Origin: Ephemerocybe angulata
Taxonomy: Eukaryota > Basidiomycota > Agaricomycetes > Agaricales > Psathyrellaceae
Length of the DNA stretch: 64,000 nt
Reading direction: 5' to 3'
Assembly: GCA_013368325.1 (NCBI GenBank)
Contig: JAACJK010000058.1
Span: 930,001 to 994,000, forward strand
Shown: in pieces, positions 23,309-33,596 of the stretch
Position numbering within the stretch: the stretch's first letter is position 1
How the letters are laid out: the number at the start of each line of letters is the position of its first letter
The notes under the pieces: model-generated
Seen by the model: the letters and a program-made list of their open reading frames with translations, nothing else
Databases searched by the model: none
Told to the model about the DNA's origin: nothing
Made by a program: the position numbers and the translations under genes

Positions 23309-24260
23309 TTACAACGAGTTGCGAGGAAGATACTTCCTCTCCAGCACTTCCAAGGCGGAGGGTGGGAGATGCTTGGAGGCGGATTTCAACTTGAAGCCTC
23401 TAACGAATCCTGGCGAGCTTTGAAGGAGTTCTCCGCCGTCTGGTAAGTGGAAAGGTATCCCGTCAGGATTCCCTTGTCGATCCGGGCTGGGGAGCCGCAG
23501 GACACGCAGCACCATAGCGATGTGCTCATTGCCGCCTTTCCTCAACGGAACTCGCGCAAGCTCGAATCGTACGATCGCATTGCCTGAAAGTGATTCACAG
23601 AAATGAGCGCTAGAAATATGACGTGGCGAAGACAGGCTTACCGTGGTATTGTCTTGGTTCGGACTGGCTGCCGTCCGAGAGGCCCTTCTCGTACAGGCCC
23701 ATCCATGGAGACAGGAAGTATTGAGCGATTGCATCGCTTCGGGGAAACGTCAAAGTGATCCTCCCAGGGGGAAAGGAAAGAACGAATTCGTCGGTCATGT
23801 TCTCGAGTATCCGTTCTTGGGCCGGTGCGCGTGTCCACCCGGTCTCCGAGACGACCCGTTTCCCTTGAGAGACCTGCTCGGAAGTGATGAAGCCTTGGTG
23901 AACGAGAAGATCTCGGATGGGTTCATAAGCCTTCGAGACAAACAGGTTGACCATATGGATCCGCCACGGTGCAAGGCCAGAAAGGTCGAGGAGGTCATGC
24001 CCGTCTGCAAAGAGCTTGTCAGCTGAGAACTCCGAGTCACTTGAGTTAACGACGACTCGGAAACGTATCTCTCCCGAGAAGATGTTGGATTCCCTGCCTG
24101 GCTTGCGGTGGAAATAGAGGAACCCTTTGGAGGCAGGGGGGAATGGATGGTACTCGGCGGTTCCGCCCTTCACAGAGCCTGTAACTTTGTAAAAGAGTGG
24201 GGTGAACCGTGGCCCTCCAAAGGATACGTAGGGCCATTTTGTGCCAGAGAAATCAACCAT
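23309..24260 (-). CDS. Family B protein, copy B3 (unknown function)
   Basis: Two exons, 24260-23642 and 23583-23309, joined by a 58-nt intron (GTAAGC...TTTCAG), give 297 residues. Conserved landmarks: 'RGFLYFHRKPGRESN' variant, 'GEIRFRVV', 'ADGHDLLDLSGLAPWRIHM', 'LLVHQGFITSEQVSQGKRVV', 'ENMTDEFVLSFP', 'GNAIVRFELARVPL', 'VLRVLRLPSPDRQGNPDGIP', then a C-terminal 'LEVLERKYLPRN'. A hydrophobic, signal-like frame lies just upstream ('RVFAITLVFALGGFTLRSL', about 24330-24390) but has no ATG and is out of frame. The full-length start has therefore either decayed or depends on an intron I cannot place. The family has no domain I recognise. Confidence 0.6.
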
Positions 24261-24858
24261 ATCCGACAAGGATAGGGCTCGGGAGTCCAGGGTTTTGACC
24301 GTGCGGCGGACGGTGGGCGAAGGCTGCGAAGCGTGAAGCCGCCCAGGGCGAACACTAGAGTGATGGCGAAGACACGAGCGAATCGGGACACTGTCTACGG
24401 TTTGTCCGCGACCTTTCGCAGTAGAGATTGGAAAATTCAGAGGATAACACTGTCTCCCGAGATGCGCAAGCCTCCCTGAGATCCACCTAAACCCAATCTG
24501 AATTTAGTCAGTCTGGGAGAGTAAGAGTTCAAGGAAGTTCAATGAACTCAATGAAAGCTTACGGTGCGCAGATTGCTAATCATCTTAGCCCAAAGTTCGA
24601 AGCCGGCTCTGGGCGTCGGAGGGAGTCGATGGTCGAAGTTGGAACAGAGAGCAACCGTGACGCGGTGCGCTGCGCATTCCAAAGCTTTTCCCAAACAAAG
24701 GCCAGACTGAATTGGCAATACAGTCCCACAGTACTAAGCGCCCAGCGGTCGCGTGGCGCGATGATCCCGACTGGTTTCTTCCGTTCCACCACCATCTCAA
24801 TCCGTGTTCACTATCCGTCCCTCAGATCTGCAGGAATCCAGCCAGATTTTGAAGAGCA

Positions 24859-26119
24859 ATGCTGACTGTCTTGCGCGCGGTAAGTCTTGACGCAGTTCGC
24901 ATTCACTCTCGGGCTGACTAGCATAAAGTACGGCGCTTTCCGAGGTCCTTCGATCTCAGCAAGAACATTGCACTTCCTTGGAGATAAACTCACTCCAGCT
25001 ACTCTGATATCCTCTACATCTGCGCATTTCAAGGACCCGAAAGACCTACCATATCAACCCCTCCGTCGCCAGCTCTCCTCCTCCACTCCCGATAGCGCGA
25101 GTCGGAATCGGAATCGCCGCCCCCATCATCTCAGCAACCTAGACCCCAAACTCGTGCAACTATCAGACCTCCTTGATATCTCTGACCGCACACTCGTCTC
25201 GTTGCAGATTAAATGGACGGATAAACCGACAACGGTTGCACGGCAAAGAATTGCCTACAAGTCGTCCGGAGGGGGGAACACTGATAAAATCTATCACCGC
25301 TTTCCGCCAGGCACCAGAGGCTTTTTGTACTTCCACCGCAAGCCAGGCAGAGAATCCAACATTCTTGCAGGAGAGATACGCTTTCGAGTCGTGGGCTCAA
25401 GTGACTTGAATCTCCCGGCTCAAGAGCTCTTCGCAAATGGCCACGACCTCCAAAACTATGAAGGGCACACGCCATGGAGGATATACCTGGCACGGCTATT
25501 TCTTGCAAAGACCCATGAGGGTATTCTAGACATTCTTGTTCGCCAGGGCCTTGTCACACCAAAGCAGAAGGCCGAAGGGAGACGGCTCGCCTTGGAGACC
25601 CGGAATCCAAAGGCACTTAATCGTGGTCGAATACTCGAGGACATCACCGACCCCTTCGTTATTTCCCTCCCTTTGACGAAAGCTCACCTTACAATCCTCC
25701 AAAACGATGCCATCAAACTATTTCCGCTTCAAATGCTGCTCTGGCGGGAGCAACCCCCAAGCGACAAGCCTCAATCAGAGCCCCCCAGGGAGTACAAAGG
25801 TGCGCAGGCTCCAATACTCGAAAAAAGCGAGTCCCATTTTGACGAACTAGGTCATGCACTTGTACGATTGGAGCTTGCGGACATCCCGAAAACCATGGGC
25901 AAGAAGGGGCAGGGCCCCGAACTCGTGCTGCGTATCCTGAAGCTCTTGGACCATCCAGGGTCTAATGGGACGACCTTCCATCTGCCAGACATTGGGGACT
26001 TCATTCGCACGAAGGGCGGAGCAATACGATCCTGGAACCTGGATACTGCGCGTCGATACCTGGCCCCCTCATGTATGAAGACACTAGAAGAGGGATACTC
26101 TCTCAAGAAGTCGGTATGA
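24859..26119 (+). CDS. Family B protein, copy B4 (unknown function)
   Basis: Three exons: 24859-24879, 24929-25799 and 25851-26119, giving 386 residues. The first exon codes only 'MLTVLRA' before a GTAAGT donor. The 49-nt intron has a CTGAC branch site, and the same arrangement exists in B5. The second intron (25800-25850, 51 nt) is a multiple of three and free of stops, so a plain frame reading would wrongly keep it; comparison with B3 shows it is spliced. Core blocks: 'LDPKLVQLSDLLDISDRTLV', 'GFLYFHRKPGRESNILAGEI', 'NGHDLQNYEGHTPWRIYL', 'ILDILVRQGLVTPKQ', 'GRILEDITDPFVISLP' and 'GTTFHLPDIGDF'. Converges on A3. Function unknown. Confidence 0.75.
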
Positions 26120-26420
26120 GCTCTGCGTGTTGCGATAATGATACTCTCTATGTCCAAGTGGTCTTATTAATCCATCTGTCATCACCCTCCTTTCATACTA
26201 TTGCAACAGCTGTGGGCACGGGCTAGTGAACGTATAATGGTATGAAATGCTCAATACATGATTTCTTCCTCGTTCTGTCCAATTCAAACTGGACTCCTTC
26301 CTATCCGGCCGCCATAGCGGCACAGGTCACTTACAACGCATAGATATACTCATCATGTGCTAGGGCAATACCGAGCTCGGATGCGCAAACCTGACCCAGA
26401 ATAAGTACAGAGTTCAAGGA

Positions 26421-27122
26421 TCAGAATACCAACCCGCAACTCGCTCCGACCTGCTCGCGGAGCTCATACCGCTCCTCCTCATCCAAAATATGTAAGTCAT
26501 CATCCGTCACCTCATACCAACCGGCATCTACCTCTGGCAGTCCCAGCTGGCGCTGAAGGCCCTCCAACGGCTCCCTATCCTTCCAAGTCTCCATCGCCTC
26601 TGCATCCTTATTGGTAGCGAAGACCACCGCAATCATCTTCGCGAACACGTTGTCGCCGATAGGCACTGCGACCTCCGCAGCGTAGACATAGTCGAGCTCC
26701 AGTCCGATGAAGTACTCCATGACAGTGGAGGGGAAGACTCTGTGCATCGTCGGGGTGTCGAGGGGGATCTCGTCCTCTTCGTCATCGGCAAAGTTGTCCA
26801 TGAAGAGCTCGATCTCCGGCGCTGCTAGAGGGACTGCGAATGCGTGGATCTTTGCGCCGGAACTGACAAGAGGGGGCGCCTTGAGGGCGTCTCCAGTGGG
26901 CTTTGGAGCATATCCAGGGTAATAATCGATGTATGTACGTGGGGTCGCCGATTCACTGGCGGAATCGGAGGTCGACCTGTTAGGCGATAGCGGCGCTGCG
27001 TGAGTGGACGACACTGGTGGCAACGTCTTCGTTGCTTTGATACGATACGTACATTGCTGTGAGTATGTGGTAGTTGGACGCAACGTTAGTTGGGAAAGCG
27101 AAGGGCTGCACGACATCCTCAT
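26421..27122 (-). CDS. Family A protein, copy A3 (unknown function)
   Basis: 233 residues in one frame. After a Ser/Thr-rich N-terminus the conserved part is 'YIDYYPGYAP', 'DALKAPPLVSSGAKIHAFAV', an acidic 'DDEEDEIPLDTPTMHRVFPS', 'GLELDYVYAAEVAV', 'VFAKMIAVVFATNKDAEAME', 'WKDREPLEGLQRQLGLPEVD', 'GWYEVTDDDLHILDEEER'. Relative to A4, a one-base difference near 'TATCAAAGCA' puts the upstream hydrophobic segment in another frame. The first 35 residues of this model are therefore doubtful, and a small intron is possible. The last 100 or so residues and the stop region are identical to A5 on the opposite arm. Confidence 0.7.
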   Translation of the reverse strand: MRMSCSPSLSQLTLRPTTTYSQQCTYRIKATKTLPPVSSTHAAPLSPNRSTSDSASESATPRTYIDYYPGYAPKPTGDALKAPPLVSSGAKIHAFAVPLAAPEIELFMDNFADDEEDEIPLDTPTMHRVFPSTVMEYFIGLELDYVYAAEVAVPIGDNVFAKMIAVVFATNKDAEAMETWKDREPLEGLQRQLGLPEVDAGWYEVTDDDLHILDEEERYELREQVGASCGLVF

Positions 27123-27497
27123 ATCAATTCCATACTCCGATTAGGGACGGTGTCTGGAATCTGGAAAAGATGCCGGCTGGGGGGATCGCATCCCCCAGCT
27201 TATAGATATGGTTCACGAAGAAGATATTAGATTGTACATATTATATGATATATTGTTATCGTATAGGAGGCTGAAAGAAAACTAATAATACACTACATGA
27301 AGAGCGGAATAAGGAAGGTAAAATGGCACATGGGACAGTGCAGGCCGTACTTCCCACATCAGCCACCTATCCAAGCCTATTGATTTACGACGACTTTGCT
27401 CAAATCCAAGGCTCCCAAAGGCGCACGCGCCTTGAAATAAGCGGATCTGGAACATGGGTCAGCTCAGATTCAAGGAGAATAGAATGCCGTTGTGGAC

Positions 27498-28330
27498 TCA
27501 CTTGGATCGGGGGGACACTTGTACATTTTTCGAGGCCATTATCCCAGCTTGCCGAGCATCTTCGATCCTCCTCCCACGTCGTTTGGGGGAAATGGGCCTC
27601 TTTGGGTATGTATAATAAGCCTGCTTCGCCCTGCAACAATCGTTAGCTTGATTCAATTCACCTAAAGTAATAGTATTAGAAGGAATTGGTTGATGACTTA
27701 CGCTGGTCGGGCGGGTTTTTTAAGAGCCAAGGCGGACTCTTTGCTCGCTTTGATAGTGAAGGTCCTAGCCTGCTTTCCCTTCGTGGTTTCTTGGCCTTCT
27801 TCCGACGGAATACACATCTTGAAACAAGGCTTGCCGACTCCCTCCATACGGCAGTCGAATCGGACACCCTTTCCACCCGCTCCGACGCTCTCTCCCAAAG
27901 CCTTGAATATGTCATCAGCCATTGGCGGGCCATCTTCCTTATGTCGAGTCGCGGAATGCGGGAACGTCATCATCGCGATCGTCGCGTCAGGGGCCTCGAG
28001 GCGCAGGTCGACGAGGGAGAACGTGTACCGTTCACCCATCGTCCACGGGTATGGGATTTGAGCCTCGAAAAGGTAATCTTTACCGCCATATCTGACGGTA
28101 AATTCGTGATTGGCTGCCTTTTTCGAGTCGATAGCGGTGGAAAGGAGGAGGTCTTTGAGCGTGACCAGTGCACGGCCATAAAGCCTGCGGGTGTCGACTG
28201 GAATCTCTGCCGCGGTGGACTTTCCTTGATCGGGAGGGGGTGCTGGAATCGCGACCGCGGTGGCCTCTCCTCGATCGGGAGAGGCTGCTGCAGAAGTTTT
28301 CTTGGTGGCATTGGGTGTTTTTCTACCCAT
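27498..28330 (-). CDS. Family C protein, copy C1 (unknown function)
   Basis: Two exons, 28330-27702 and 27630-27498, give 253 residues. The start 'MGRKTPNATKKTS' is chosen because C2 shares it and lacks the longer upstream frame. A Lys/Pro-rich leader with repeated 'PDRGEAT/PDQGKST' units precedes a compact domain: 'HEFTVRYGGKDYLFEAQIP', 'FSLVDLRLEAPDATIAMMTF', 'PHSATRHKEDGPPMADDIF', 'GVGKPCFKMCIPSEEG'. The small basic second exon ('PKRPISPKRRGRRIEDARQA') follows a GTAAGT intron. It may be a nucleic-acid-binding or nuclear protein given the basic ends, but that is inference. No known domain recognised. Confidence 0.7.
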
Positions 28331-29661
28331 CTTGGCTGAAGGAGAGTCGAGGAAGCTCTGGAGGAGCTGGGATGAGGGAAAGCTGGGGACGAGCAGGGCG
28401 ACGGGCAAACGCCTGCTGGGAGGTCAGCAATTTATAGGATTCGCGCCCCCCTTTGTTCAGTGTCCTTCATTGCTGCAGCATAGAAGGTAGGACCAGTATC
28501 CAATGGCCTTTCACGACCAAGGTCATGACGACGTGAAAGAAACGGTGGTACGAAAAGCCGGGCAGTTGGGTGAAAGGAAAGCCATAGGCCAAATGGAAGC
28601 TCAACTCAAAGGAGCAAGTAATGCCGTCCATTACCAAAAAACCTGTGGTCGTGGTCAGTCATATCCATCCGGTCGAATAAAGGATTCTCCAGCGGCAACA
28701 TGACTCGAGGCTTTCGTCACCGAATTACTGTGGAGCAGGAGTGGCCGCGCCACTGACTGAGTACTCGTTCAGGAGATTCCGTTCTGACTCTGGTAAGTAT
28801 CAGTTTTGGTCTGCGAATTTACTCTCATGTTTAAGACCAAGGGCGCACAGCCGTTGTGGAGGGAAGAGACGCAGTGACCGGAACGCCGCCGCGAAGCATA
28901 TTCAGGCCCGACGCCCTCGAAAGAAAACAACGCGTAAACAACGCACAATATCCACCCAGAGTTGGCCTGGAGGCTGGAAGCGCCATGTCGTGACGCCAAC
29001 GGTTCTGGAACATGCTATTAGTCCCAAAATAATCGATAGAAAGCTGCCTTAAACCCCAATGCTTTCCGGATGGCACTGAACAATCAGGGACATTCGGCCG
29101 CCGCCCAGCGCTCTGCCCCAAATCAGCCTTAGGAAGGTCGGTATTATTCAAACACTTACCCATCTACACCTCAGTATGCCATCCATTGCAATATAGAGTG
29201 CCTCCTGACGAACTCCAGGGTTCGTGGCTGTAACTTGCTTTCCACCGGTCCGGTATTTTCTCGGCTAAAATGGACGGACCGGCCATATTCGAGCTGCATA
29301 AAGCTGCTTCCCAACCACAAGGGAAGACAGGCGCCTGCGACTAGCTGGATAATTAGTGCGTGCATTACCTTTCAGCGCTTAATCCAGACACACAGGCTTT
29401 CGAGTCTGGCACCGTGACACTTACAAAGCCGAGCGCTAGGGTGGTCGGTCGAAGAATGAAGGTCATGGGAGGTCATGGGGTCCAACGGCGCGCCAGACCC
29501 GTGTCTCTGCAATACCTTGCAGGAAATATCCCGGGAAAGAAGCCCCAAGAACACCACCAACACGGCCCGCCATCACATCGACGTCGAGCTATAAGAAATG
29601 ACGACGAATATGCTCCCCGAGTTCCGTCTCGTCCTCTTATCTCCCCATCCCCATCATCATC
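28331..29661. other. Upstream flank of C1 and promoter of the DUF2264 gene
   Basis: 28331-29010 is the 5' flank of C1 and is mirrored at 32870-33596 with scattered indels; no open frame is conserved between the copies. From 29010 to 29661 the sequence is unique and includes the promoter and leader of the rightward DUF2264 gene. Confidence 0.5.
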
Positions 29662-31688
29662 ATGTCAGGCCGCGTCTCTTTCTTCGACGCTCCCAGCCCG
29701 TCCCTGGCTTCCAACCCGTTGAGAACGAGGGATGATCTGGCCAAGTTCCTCACGGATCTCCTCGATCCTCTGGAGAAATACACTTCCCCCGGCGGTTCGC
29801 GGATCCAGCTCGGATATACGGGGACGCATTACGACGACATCGCTGCGCAGCTCGAGGGGTACGCCCGTCCACTCTGGGGTCTCGCGTCGCTTCTGGCAGG
29901 GGGTGGAGACTACGCAGGGAAGCGGCGGTGGGTGGATGGACTGAAGAATGGCACGGATCCCAATAGTGAAGAGTTCTGGGGGAACATGAGGGATAAGGAC
30001 CAGCGCATGGTGGAGTGCAGTCCCATTGGGTTCTTCCTCTCGGTCGCTGGGGAGCATACGTGGGATCAGCTGGGGGAGGAGGGGAAGGGGAATTTGGAGG
30101 ATTGGTTAGCGATTATGAATGGGAAGGAGATGCCGAATACGAACTGGCTCTGGTTTAGGGTGCGTTTTGTCTCCGTGTGTCAATGCTTCGCTGATAAACA
30201 ATAGGTGTTCGCCAACCTTGGGTTGAAGCGGGCTGGGTCGCAGAAGTACAACGAGGACAGGATGAAGAAGGATCTCGACCATCTCGACACGTTCTACATC
30301 GGAGAAGGCTGGTCGAGAGACGGACCTGAAGGCGTCGTCCAGCTCGACTACTACTCCTCGTCGTTCGCCATCCAGTTTGCGCAGCTCGTGTATTCGAAGT
30401 TGATGAGGGAGGAGGACCCAGTGCGCAGCGAAGAGTACAGGAACAGGGCTATTAAGTTCGCGCAGGACTTTGTTCACTATTTCGATGACGAAGGTGAGTA
30501 CTTTATTCTCGAACGCGATTTGTACTCACCATACAAACAGGCCGAGCGATCCCATTCGGCCGCAGCATGATCTACCGTTTCGCCATGTCATCCTTCTGGG
30601 GCGCACTCGCCTACGCCGACGTCGAACTCCCCGCACCCCTCACATGGGGCGTCATCAAAGGCCTCCAGCTCCGCAACCTCCGGTACTGGACCACCACCCC
30701 CGGCGCCTACAACAAAGACAACTCCCTCACCATCGGCTTCTGCTATCCCAACATGAACCTCACCGAGAACTACAACTCCCCGGGATCGCCATACTGGTGC
30801 TGCAAGTCCTTCATCACCCTCGCACTCCCGGAGACACATCCATTCTGGACTGCGAAGGAGGAGCCGTTCCCCGAGGCTCTACGGGGCACGGAGAAGTTCC
30901 TGAAGAACCCCCTGCATGTCGCGTCGAACCTGGGCGGCCACACGTTCATCCTATCGTCCGGGCAGCAATGCTCGTACCCCGTCAAGCAGAGCGCGGCGAA
31001 GTACGGCAAGCTGGCGTACTCGTCCGCGTTCGGGTACAGCATCCCTGTGGGGAGTCTGACGCTGGAAGAGCTCGGAGGCGACAACACCCTCGCGCTGAGC
31101 GACGACAATGGGGAGGTGTGGAAGTGCCGGCGGGAGACAAAAGAGGCGCGGATCGACGTGGAACGCGGGTGGCTGAGGTCGATGTGGTATCCATGGAAGG
31201 ACGTGAAGGTCGAGACGTGGCTCCTCCCGCCCCAGAAAGAGAACCCGCTCTGGCATGTCCGCGTGCATCGTATTAGGACGGGGCGGGACCTTACTTCGGC
31301 TGAAGGTGGCTTCGCGATCTACGGCCAGGGTAAGGATGGGAGGGCCTTGGAACCCTCGACGGGCACGGAGGAAGGAACGCTGGAGGACGGTTCCGCTGCG
31401 AGGGCGACGTCTAAAGCCGGTGTCGTTGGAATTGCGGGTATCGAGATGGGCTCGTCTCGTACAGGCAAAGCGATGAGGATGGATGCAAACACGAATATCA
31501 TTGAGCCCCGTACGGTCCTCCCTACGCTCATGGGAGCACATGGTGTATCGCAAGAGGACCATTGGATCGTTACTGCTGTTTTCGCACTCCCTCGGAGTGC
31601 GTTTGGTCAGCATGAACCGTGGCTTGCGGAATGGGATAAAAAACCTGTCGACGCGGAGGGCATTCTGAAGCTCATTCAAGCTTCTTGA
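29662..31688 (+). CDS. DUF2264 glycoside-hydrolase-like protein
   Basis: Three exons: 29662-30159, 30205-30493 and 30541-31688, giving 644 residues. Introns are 45 and 47 nt. The N-terminal two-thirds has the signatures of the DUF2264 family, predicted to be an alpha/alpha toroid of glycan-active enzymes: '[18 protein letters not shown]' (about 66-82), '[19 protein letters not shown]', '[15 protein letters not shown]', '[20 protein letters not shown]', '[20 protein letters not shown]', '[19 protein letters not shown]'. A beta-rich C-terminal part follows. Bacterial relatives of this family have been assigned to glycoside hydrolase families; the substrate here is unknown. No signal peptide is visible, so it is probably intracellular. 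The gene sits alone in the centre of the inverted duplication and is not itself duplicated. Confidence 0.88.
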
Positions 31689-31982
31689 ACTTTAATGCAA
31701 ATTATCAGACCCGCTTCTTCCAGGGCACGTGCGCCTTTGAAGGCCCTGGATTTGAGGAAAGTCGTCGTGAATCGGCTTGGATAGGTGGCTGTTCCATACG
31801 CCGTTTTACCTTCCTTCTTCCTACTCTTCTCTCAGCCTCCTCCTCTAACGATTACCTTATATCATATAATGTGTACAATACAATACCTTTCTCGTGAATC
31901 GTCTCTATGAACCAGGGTTATACGCTCCCTCCAAGCCGGCACCTGATCCAGACACCGTCGCTAATCGGAGTATGGAATTGAC

Positions 31983-32693
31983 ATGAAGATGTCGAGCAGC
32001 CCCTTTCCTTCGCTTTCCCAATTAACGTTGCGTCTGACCGTCCTCGTACTCACAGCAATGTACGTATCGTACCAAGCAACGAAGACGTTGCCAGCTGAAG
32101 TCGTGCACTCATCTGTCTCTGTCATTGCCAGGTCCAGATCTGATTTCGCCACTGGTAGATCGACAGCCCCGCCTCGATACATCGATTATTATCCTGGGTA
32201 TGCTCCAGACCCTTCTGGAGACGCCCTCAAGGCACCCCCCCTCGTTGGACCCGGCACCAAGCTCCAGGCATTCGCAGTGCCTCTGTCACCGGACCAGATC
32301 GAGCTCTTCATGGACAATTTTAGTTTTGCCGACAATGAAAATGAAGAGCTTCCAATCGACACCCCAACGATACACAGAGTCTTCCCCTCTACTGTCATGG
32401 CGTACTTCATGGGGCTGGAGCTCGATTATGTCTACGCAGCGGAGGTTGCGGTGCGCCTCACTGGAAACGTGTTTGCAAGGATGATTGCGGTGGTCTTCGC
32501 TACCAATAAGAGTGAGCGGGCGATGGAGACATGGGAGAATAGGGAGCCTTTGGATGGCCTTCAGAGTCAGTTAGGGTTGGAGGTAGATGCTGGGTGGTAT
32601 GAGGTGACGGATGATAACTTGCACATCTTGGATGAGGAGGAGCGGCATGAGCTCCGCGAGCAGGTTGGAGCGAGTTGCCGGTTGGTATTCTGA
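31983..32693 (+). CDS. Family A protein, copy A4 (unknown function)
   Basis: 236 residues, single frame. This is the copy with the most credible N-terminus: 'MKMSSSPFPSLSQLTLRLT' followed by the hydrophobic run 'VLVLTAMYV', a signal anchor or signal peptide. The family core follows: 'YIDYYPGYAPDP', 'LQAFAVPLSPDQIELFMDNF', 'GLELDYVYAAEVAV', 'ARMIAVVFATNKSERAMETW', 'GWYEVTDDNLHILDEEER'. If the anchor is real, the core would be secreted or lumenal. It has a three-residue insertion ('SFAD') relative to A3/A5 in the acidic stretch. Not part of the perfect mirror pair; it is the extra A copy next to the centre. Confidence 0.72.
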   Translation: MKMSSSPFPSLSQLTLRLTVLVLTAMYVSYQATKTLPAEVVHSSVSVIARSRSDFATGRSTAPPRYIDYYPGYAPDPSGDALKAPPLVGPGTKLQAFAVPLSPDQIELFMDNFSFADNENEELPIDTPTIHRVFPSTVMAYFMGLELDYVYAAEVAVRLTGNVFARMIAVVFATNKSERAMETWENREPLDGLQSQLGLEVDAGWYEVTDDNLHILDEEERHELREQVGASCRLVF

Positions 32694-32734
32694 TGCTTCA
32701 ACAACTCTGTACTTATTGCAGGTCAAGCTTGTGC

Positions 32735-32880
32735 ATCGGACATTGTAGGATCGTATTGCTCCGCCCTTTGTGCGAACGAAGTCCCCGCTGTCTGGCAGAT
32801 GGAAGGTGCATCGGAGCCTAGCTGGTCGAAGAGCCTCAGGATACGCAGCACGAGTCGGTTCATAGCATGTTTAAAAGGCA
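32735..32880 (-). pseudogene. Family B C-terminal fragment
   Basis: The minus strand matches the 3' coding part of B5 ('LRILRLFDQLGSDAP', 'SGDFVRTKGGAIRS'-like) next to A4, in the same A-B order and spacing as A5-B5, then breaks off at 32880 at the inner end of the right arm. It includes a small deletion in the 'HLPDSGG' region. Confidence 0.65.
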
Positions 32881-33596
32881 TCGGCGTCACGACGCGGCGC
32901 TTCCCAGCCTCCAGGCCAACTCTGGCCATGGGTGGATATTGCGCGTTGTTTACGCGTTGTTTGTTTTTGAGGGCGTCGGACCAGAAAATCAGCGCTCAGC
33001 TTCGCGGCGTTCTACTAGTCAGCGTTCGACTGTTTCTCTTCCCTCCACAACGGCTCTGCGCACTTGGTCTTGAACATCCTGACATAAACTCGCAGACCGA
33101 AACTGATATTTACCAGAGTCAGAACCGAGTCTCCTGAACGAGCACTCAGTCAGTGCCACTCCTTCTGCTGCAGCCTGAGGTAATTCGATGAAAGCCTCGA
33201 GTCATCCTTCAAGTTGCCACTGGAGATTCCTTTGTTCGACCGGATGGATATGACTGACCACTACCACAGGTTTTTCGGTAATAGCCGGCGCTCCTCTGGG
33301 TATTCCTTGCTCCGTTGAGTTGAGCTTCCATTGGCATTTCACCTATGGCTTTCCTTTCATCCAATTGCCCGGCGTCGTGAGGGTTTCTTTCATGTCGATA
33401 GGACCTTGGTCGTGAAATGCCCTTGGATACCGGTGCTTCCTTTCATGCTGCATTAGCAAAGGAAAGCTGAACAAAGGGGGTCCGAGTCGTATAAATTGTT
33501 GACCTCCCAGCGGGCATTTGCCCAACGCCCTGCTCGTCCCCCAGCTTTCCCTCACCGAAGCTCCTCCAGAGCTTCCTCGACACTCCCTCCGCCAAG

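Larger units (their letters stand above)
23100..29010. repeat. Large inverted duplication, left arm
   Basis: Left arm of an inverted repeat whose right arm is about 32870-39150. Order in the left arm: B3 (-), B4 (+), A3 (-), C1 (-), and a non-coding flank to about 29010. The right arm carries the mirror order. Landmarks at the outer ends: 'ATGATTCTTATCGACGTTAG' class at about 23240 and 'ATGATACTTGTTGACGTTAG' at about 39010. Inner ends: 'GTCGTGACGCCAACG' at about 28985 and its complement at about 32880. Confidence 0.85.
31700..32880. repeat. Partial direct copy of 34490-35900 (C 3' end, A, part of B)
   Basis: 31720-31930 matches the 3' end and trailer of C2 (34490-34760, 'GTGCGCCTTTG', 'GGATTTGAG.AAAGTCGTCGT'). 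It is followed by A4 (matching A5) and then by the C-terminal fragment of B. It is thus an additional, truncated C-A-B unit beside the right arm. Confidence 0.75.

Noticed and set aside
24887..24928. Starting B4 at a non-ATG codon at 24887 inside the same frame
   Set aside because: The ATG at 24859 plus a 49-nt intron gives the same exon arrangement as in B5, so the upstream sequence of the frame is intronic.
30470..31276. 268-residue plus-strand frame overlapping the DUF2264 gene
   Set aside because: Pro/Arg/His-rich alternate frame of exon 3; the in-frame DUF2264 exons carry the family motifs.
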